Below, piece by piece: positions 58,401-64,000 of a stretch of DNA of 64,000 bases. Position numbers and translations under genes: made by a program. This stretch comes from Ashinkailepas kermadecensis (taxonomy: Eukaryota > Arthropoda > Thecostraca > Neolepadidae). Below the pieces are notes generated by a model, which had not been told where the DNA came from, searched no databases, and saw only the letters and a list, made by a program, of their open reading frames with translations. Within the stretch, counting starts at the first letter, position 1, and each line of letters starts with the position of its first letter. The stretch lies in NCBI GenBank assembly GCA_034440615.1, contig JAOTOM010005100.1:698501-762500 (forward strand), in the 5' to 3' direction.

Positions 58401-59127
58401 TTTTGAAATTTTCCAGCGGGGAATAAAACTGGGTGTAGTATCAGTCGCCGTTGAAAAAGTGGGTTGTAACTTGATGGGGTAGTGGTCGCTGTCGTGGATG
58501 TCTGTTTCTATGGTCCAATCAAAGTCGTTTGCCAGGGTGGGGGAACAAATAGATAAATCAATGGCTGTTGCCGTATTATGTCCAAGGTGAAAAAAGGTTG
58601 GTTCTCCAGTGTTAAGTATTACTAAATTATGCCAGTCTAAAATGTGTTCAATGATGTGGCCACGAGTCTCTCCTAGTGTACGTGCTTGATCCCAGGCTGG
58701 ACTGTGTGCATTAAAGTCTCCGAGTAATATGAAAGGGTTCTTGAAATGTGCTATAAGGTTTTCTAAATGTGTCAAAATATTTGTGTTGTTGGTTTGTGAT
58801 GGAATATACATGGAACACACGTCTATATTTATACCATGTAAACGCAATGTACAAGCTACGGCTTGTAATTGTGTATGAAGTGTAATTTGTGTATGTGTGA
58901 AATCATTGTTGATGTAAAGTGCTGTACCGCCATTGCGATGTGATCTGCGGACCTCGTCGTGACGATACAGTGAATAATTGAAAAGGTTAAAGTTGTATGT
59001 ATCATTAGGTAAAAACCATGTTTCTTGGAGTGCTATGAGAATAGGTGTTAGAATACTGAAAAAAGGCTTTCATTTCGGCCCATTTGGAGATCAGGCTGCG
59101 GCAATTCCATTGTAAAAGTGTGGACAT
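55480..59127 (-). pseudogene. Element G ORF2: endonuclease, RT, RNase H, frameshifted
   Basis: The ATG at 59127 begins MSTLLQWNCRSLISKW. Open pieces at 58847-57594 (LLGDFNAHS, DSDHYP), 57529-56708 (LDISKAYD, SLFADDSAIW as RT site) and 56760-55783 (RNase H: VYTDCSK with Cys where relatives have Gly, AELHAI, CSDSKSVL, WVPSHCGIPGNEEAD), then IRIGHTYLTH. At least four frameshifts separate the pieces. Confidence 0.87.
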
Positions 59128-60708
59128 CGGGAAAAAAGTGTTAGTGTTTGTCTGCACTTTTCGGTGCATGTCGGAGCCAGGAGTGTAGTTCTGGCGGACA
59201 TGTGTGTTGGGTGCGGGCGGTGGCGATGTTTCCGCCATAGCCGTCCGGCCGACCGGTGACCTTGGCGGCCGGTTTACGGCTGCCGGCCACTGCCGCGGGG
59301 ATGCCCGCCGGGTGGGAGTCGGTCGGGTCACGTGGTCGCTGGCCGGCGCTGGTCGCGCCGGGCTCAATCGGCGGCCCGCTGACGGGGAGCGATAATTTGC
59401 TCCCGCAGCTGAATGACTGCGGGGCCTGTCAGTCCTCGCTGGAGTGGTCCGCTTGGTGGGAGCCGGAGTGGTTTGTGTATTAGGAGCCAGGGTGGTTTGT
59501 GTCGTTGTGGTCAGTGGTGTGAGTTTTTTTAGTGGAGCTAATCCGGGAATCATGTCAGTTTGAATAGAAGTAGAAGTGGTGCTGACGCGAGGGGTGGAGG
59601 GAGCGACGGTGGCCGCCTGGGCGTAAGTTTTGGTCGAGGGGGAGGTGGCCTCCACAGATCTCCGGGCCTCGGGGTAGGACACCCCGGTCGTGGCCTTGAC
59701 GGCGCACACTTCCTTCTCTTTGCGCCAAACTGGGCATTGATTGGAAGTGGTGAGGTGATCGGATGTGTTACAGTGGGAAGGCTGAGGCAGTGGGCAGGCT
59801 TGGAGCAGGTGGAATCAGGATGTGGTGGTTCTCCACACTTGGGGCAGCAGGCTGATTGGCGACAAGTTTTACTGCCATGGCCGAAGCGCTGGCAATTCAA
59901 ACAGCGGAGAGGATTTGGAATAAATACGGGGACTTCGAATCGGATGTAGCCGGCGAGGAGGGTCTTGGGAAGAGTTGTAGAATTGAAGGTAAGGACAAGG
60001 AGGCTTGTATCTCGTTTCTGGCCGTCTTGAAATGAGGTAATGCGGTGGACGTGGGTCACCCCCTCCGGCCTGAGCTCCGTCTGGATATCCGCTTCGGACA
60101 TGAAGCGAAGCTCCGGCGCGAAGATGGTGCCCTTGGTGGTGTTGCGGTTTGAATGTAGGGTAATGGTGACGGATTTACCACAAAATGTGGTGGTACGGAG
60201 AAGGGCTTTGGTCTGGGCTCGGGTTTGGGTTTTGATGACAAGGGTTCCGTTGGCAGGGGCTTCGATGTCAGGATTGTTTAAGGAGCAGATGGAGAGGAGT
60301 TGCTTGGTCGGCCAGAAAACGTTAATTCCGCGGAAGGAAACGGATTCCTCGACAGGCTTCACTACTATAAAGGAGCCAGCACTGTCGAGGTAGGGCTCGA
60401 TGGGTTCAGGTTGTGAGGGAGTGGTCTGGTTCGGGCGTGGGTTAGCGGCGTGGAGCGTAATAATATGATCTGGATTGCGAGACGGGTTCGTGATCTTTGA
60501 ATGAGCAGAGGTCGGCGAGGCGTAAAGGGCTTCCATGGCGTCATCGAGTGGAATCGTCCGGCGTGGTTCATCAACGGTCGTATTTAGTGAGGGAACATCA
60601 GAGGCCAGTGTTCGTGCGATGGTCGTCGGGTGTGGTCAGAGGAGGAAATTCCGATTCAGAGTACTGTGGCGAGCTGGGGTCGGTACCTGTTTTCCTCTTT
60701 CTGCCCAT
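59005..60708 (-). pseudogene. Element G ORF1 (gag) with frameshifts
   Basis: The ATG at 60708 begins MGRKRKTGTDPSS. After a frameshift the main frame carries the RRM-like region and zinc knuckles CLNCQRFGHGSKTC and CPKCGEPPHPDSTC. A second frameshift near 59800 leads to CPVWRKEKEVCAVK and a basic Pro/Thr-rich tail. RNA-binding coat protein of the element. Confidence 0.85.
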
Positions 60709-61139
60709 CACGGGAAAAAAACCCTACCGAGCGAAATCTAAATAAACACGCAGAACAAGGGGAACGGAAAGACGGCGACGAAAAAACCAGGTGGGGCGAC
60801 GGGTGTCACCCCACTGGGAAACTAAAGGCGAAAAGAGCGACGGGTGTCACCCACGAAAATGAAAAATAAACTGCAATAACCAGCAGTCAGTCTGGCCAAA
60901 ACAGGCACAGCGGAGTAATCAGCAGGCTATGGCAATATGGACCTGATAGCACTGGCTACTCCATGTCAATACGAATTGCGTACCCTGAACTCCCATAGGC
61001 GCACGGCATAAAACCGGCCGCGTTTCCGTGTTTTATTTACCCTCCGCTAGGTGGGCTGATACGCAAACACCTGTTGGTTTCCAATCCAGGCGTACATGGT
61101 CCATGGTTTCACCATGGATCAGTATAGTGGCGTTGCCAG

Positions 61140-61843
61140 CTATCAGATCAGGTATAGTGGCGTTGCCAGCTAGGTTATGTTGCAAGGGCTGATCCAAGGG
61201 GGAGGAAGCGAAAGTGACACGAAGGACCCTTATGACCCGAAGGACGCCTCCCTTGGAGGTTCCAGTGTACCCCTCCCTCAAATTTCTCAGCGCAACGCGC
61301 TCCTCGGCCTGGGAACGGCAGTCCTCTGGGAGCCCGAACGCACGCCGCGAATTTTTCGGCGAAAGGCACTCCTCAGACAAAAACAAATGATGCCCCTCTG
61401 GGAGATCGGAGTGTACCCCGTCCAAATGTTCTGGACCAAGAGCTGCCCCCCCTGGAGAAATGACGCCTCTTTGGCAAAATCATAAATCTGTCAGTGGTAT
61501 GGTGTAGGTGGGGGAGGGGGGCTTGTACCCTCCATGGAACTTCGGCTCAATCCTCTTTGCGGATTGGTGGCTACGCGGAAGTCTGTACTCTCCCATTCAG
61601 TTGTGTATACCACTCCACTGGAAAATATCAGCCACAAATCTAGAGAGCAAGGAAGGTGGGGGCGAAAGCAGAACCGCTCATTCTTATCTTTGGGGGTGAA
61701 ACTGCCCCCTCAATGCTTGCTTCCCACTACCCGCAATAATTTCAACTTCTAACATGGTAGCCTATAGAATGTAACTCCCCTATTCATTTTGGTCTGCCTA
61801 TTGCCTTCATGCACTTTACCCCCTCCGATCTTTTAAGAAATCT
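61140..61843. repeat. Repeat block inverse to 54553-54840
   Basis: 61140-61320 is the inverse of 54665-54840 (CCTTGGAGGTTCCAGTGTAC). 61700-61843 is the inverse of 54553-54660 (GGTCTGCCTATTGCCTTCAT). A 30-bp direct repeat (CAGGTATAGTGGCGTTGCC core) opens the block. Confidence 0.7.
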
Positions 61844-61844
61844 A

Positions 61845-61955
61845 GACATATAGTGAAGGATATTTCTGGGTGCTCCATGTTTATGTTTGTGTAAAGTTCC
61901 ATCAGGGATTTAATTCCATGGGTCCAAATGCCAAATACCAGAAACACTGAACCAC
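61845..61955 (-). pseudogene. Inverted fragment of the Penelope-like RT
   Basis: The minus strand reads FGIWTHGIKSLMELYTNINM and EHPEISFTI, the same segment found in plus orientation at about 62158-62250 with a few changes. The junction between the two orientations is a small palindrome, AAACACTG and CAGTGTTT, at about 61928-61955. Confidence 0.85.
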
Positions 61956-61964
61956 AGTGTTTCT

Positions 61965-62510
61965 GAACCACATTTACCATAACAACATTCAACATAACAA
62001 GATTCGGTGATTCAGTCTTCAAGCAAACCAAGGGAGTTGCCATGGGAAACCGCTGTGCCCCTCCCCTTGCTATAGCCTTCATGCACTAGTATGAAACAAA
62101 ATTCTTAGCGAAGACAACTTTGAAGCCGATCATCTACCTACGGTACATCGACGATGTATTTGGCATTTGGACCCATGGAATTAAATCACTGATGGAACTT
62201 TACGCAAACATAAACACGGAGCACCCATAAATATCCTTCACCTTGGAACACTCATTAGACAAGGCCTCCATTGCATTTCTTGACACATGGTTCACCGTTC
62301 ATGCTGATGGTTCGTACTCGACAGAACTATATGTCAAGCCCATGACCGCCCCAATAATCTTACACTATTGTTCAGCCCATCCCATGAGCACGAAATCGGC
62401 AGTGCTTTCATCCCAGATGTTACGAGCCGCAAGGCTATCGTCGGACGAGGACGCTTGTTTGCGGAGTTTGCGCATCATTGATTAATTGTTTGCTACCAAT
62501 GGATACCCCA
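61965..62510 (+). pseudogene. Penelope-like element reverse transcriptase part
   Basis: Frames read FKQTKGVAMGNRCAPPLAI, YLRYIDDVFGIW (RT catalytic YIDD), ISFTLEHSLDKASIAFLDTW and LYVKPMTAP with HPMSTKSAVLSSQMLRAARL, in the order known for Penelope-like RTs. Broken by stops and a frameshift, and 5'-truncated. Confidence 0.87.
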
Positions 62511-62559
62511 GGTGCAGAGTATCGATGGCAGCGAAAAGGGTTTCGGAAAAGGGTAAAAC

Positions 62560-63045
62560 AGCAGCACAAACGTAAGCAGAGTAAACGGGTAAAAACAGAA
62601 GGGGATACTTACATTAGACTGCCATTTATAAACGGTGCACTTTGCACAAGCGTCAATCGGATTGTAAAATCATCTCGAATAAAAAAAAACTTGAAGGTGG
62701 CCCGGACTAGTGGTAGTACACTGACTGAAATCTAGATTAGTAAAATCAGCCCTGCAAAATCCTCAGTGTCCTTCTGGCAACCTGTGTCAATTGCACAGGT
62801 TATGTCACACCTGTGTCAATGGCCTGAAAGGGAAATGCACTAAAAATAACGTGGGATACAAAATAGTTTGCAAAGCATGCCGTCACCAATTTTATGTCGG
62901 AGAAACTAAAAGACCTATCATGGAGCGATACAATGAGCATCTCAGTGGCGCACGTTTGAGACGCCCCTACACTCCCATGGGCGAACACATGCACGAAAGC
63001 CACCCATCCATGGAAAATTCTGAGACCAACGTAAATTTTCTGTAG
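62560..63045 (+). pseudogene. Penelope-like element linker and GIY-YIG endonuclease
   Basis: Linker TYIRLPFINGALCTSVNRI, then a Cys/His cluster (CHTCVNGLKGKCT) and the GIY-YIG part: NVGYKIVCKACRHQFYVGET, then RPIMERYNEHLSGA with the catalytic Arg and the Glu region. This RT plus GIY-YIG order is diagnostic of Penelope-like elements. Confidence 0.85.
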
Positions 63046-63280
63046 AGATACTGGGGTCAACTAGAGACAACGCGGATCTGAACGTTTTGGAGTCCCTATA
63101 TATTCGAGACACACATCCCACGATTAATTCCCAGAACTCCTCATGGTACACCACGTAACCTTATTATTTCACACGTAGGCACTTGTTATGGTATTTGCAC
63201 TCATACAAAACATATAGCAGGGTAGTCAGATATGAAGAATGGATAGATGATCCAGAGACAGGGATACTAGGGGTGATCAA

Positions 63281-63663
<383 letters not shown>

Positions 63664-63769
63664 TATATATATGTATATGTGCATATGTATATGTGTATGT
63701 GTGTCTATGTATGTGTATATGTAGGTGTATAGGTATGTATATATGTATGTATAGTCGCTGGGTCCGAAT

Positions 63770-63960
63770 TGCAAACACGTATGACAGCTTTCGAGTCCAA
63801 CCCGCACGGGCGGACCGCACGTCCGCCCGCGGCCAGCTTTATTCTCACACTCCCGCGGCCGGGGTCTTTTTGGCGCGAAAGCAACAAGCCGATCGGAAGG
63901 CACGCGTCGCCTTGGCGACGCGCGGGACCATGACGTCACCCGTCTACATTCTATAAACCT
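63770..63960 (+). promoter_or_regulatory. CpG-rich stretch with palindrome, CRE and TATA box
   Basis: GTCGCCTTGGCGAC palindrome (about 63906-63919, resembling an RFX X-box), then a full CRE TGACGTCA at 63931-63938, then TATAAA at 63952-63957. The spacing fits a core promoter firing to the right, out of the window. No gene product can be named. Confidence 0.4.
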
Positions 63961-64000
63961 TGAAAAAGGAGTGCACACGCACTCAACGCACATGACCAAG

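Larger units (their letters stand above)
55276..60964 (-). mobile_element. Full-length LINE of a second RNase H family (element G)
   Basis: 5689 bp flanked by the 13-bp duplication GTCAATACGAATT (55263-55275 and 60965-60977). 5' UTR with two copies of GGTGACACCCGTCGC, ORF1 gag, ORF2 with endonuclease, RT and RNase H, and a 3' end GGCCGAAGCGCCTAATCCAA. Several frameshifts make it inactive, yet it is complete end to end. Confidence 0.9.
54187..61130. mobile_element. Foldback repeat split by LINE G
   Basis: The left arm (54187-54660) is the inverse of a right arm made of 54895-55262 and 60978-61130, once LINE G and its duplication are removed. Shared words include TTTCCAATCCAGGCGTACAT, TACCCTCCGCTAGGTGG and CCTTGATCAATTA. 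The spacer is about 235 bp. Undivided length would be about 1.25 kb. Noncoding. Confidence 0.65.

Noticed and set aside
61816..62082. Minus-strand 88-codon frame as a gene
   Set aside because: It is partly antisense of the Penelope-like RT and partly the inverted RT fragment.

Overview
This is a eukaryotic (animal) nuclear window, not a prokaryotic one. It holds a spliced 14-exon gene with GT-AG introns and long introns, one housekeeping gene, and a dense load of non-LTR retrotransposons, tRNA-derived SINEs, a Penelope-like element and short hAT-like elements. An arthropod is my best guess, because RNase H-bearing I-superfamily LINEs, tRNA SINEs and TTAGG-type motifs occur together, but no species can be fixed from the sequence alone.

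Region 1 (about 0.5-26.4 kb, minus strand): a complete myotubularin-family phosphoinositide 3-phosphatase of the MTMR3/MTMR4 type. I assembled 14 coding exons whose splice phases all fit. They sum to 3342 nt, or 1113 codons plus stop. Order: poly-proline N-terminus, PH-GRAM, phosphatase with the Cys-X5-Arg loop, linker, short coiled coil, C-terminal FYVE zinc finger. The introns contain SINEs, very short LINE-tail insertions and three tandem-repeat arrays, two of which copy a 3' splice site of the gene.

Region 2 (26.4-33.4 kb): upstream sequence. A block at about 26.8-30.6 kb is visibly poor in CpG. It is followed by a CpG-rich stretch with a perfect CRE palindrome, a candidate promoter for region 1. 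Two hAT-like short elements follow.

Region 3 (33.4-47.2 kb): a nest of LINEs. An older I-superfamily copy was split by a CR1-like fragment (about 36.9-37.9 kb, plus strand) and by a full-length copy of its own family (37916-47026, 14-bp target-site duplication). That copy was itself split by a second LINE (38285-40688, 4-bp duplication).

Region 4 (47.2-53.8 kb): repeats, a foldback element with a TTAGG-like core, a hAT-like element, the gag/protease remnant of an LTR retrotransposon, and a complete triosephosphate isomerase gene with an uninterrupted coding region (minus strand).

Region 5 (54.2-63.1 kb): a foldback repeat split by a full-length but decayed LINE of a second RNase H-bearing family (55276-60964, 13-bp duplication), then a Penelope-like element with RT and GIY-YIG parts. 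The window ends in a compound GA/TA microsatellite and a CpG-rich stretch with CRE and TATA motifs that may be the promoter of a gene to the right.

The two host genes have unrelated jobs: endosomal phosphoinositide turnover and glycolysis. Most remaining structure comes from retrotransposition. SINE family 1 shares its 3' tail with the region 3 LINE family, so that LINE probably mobilises it.
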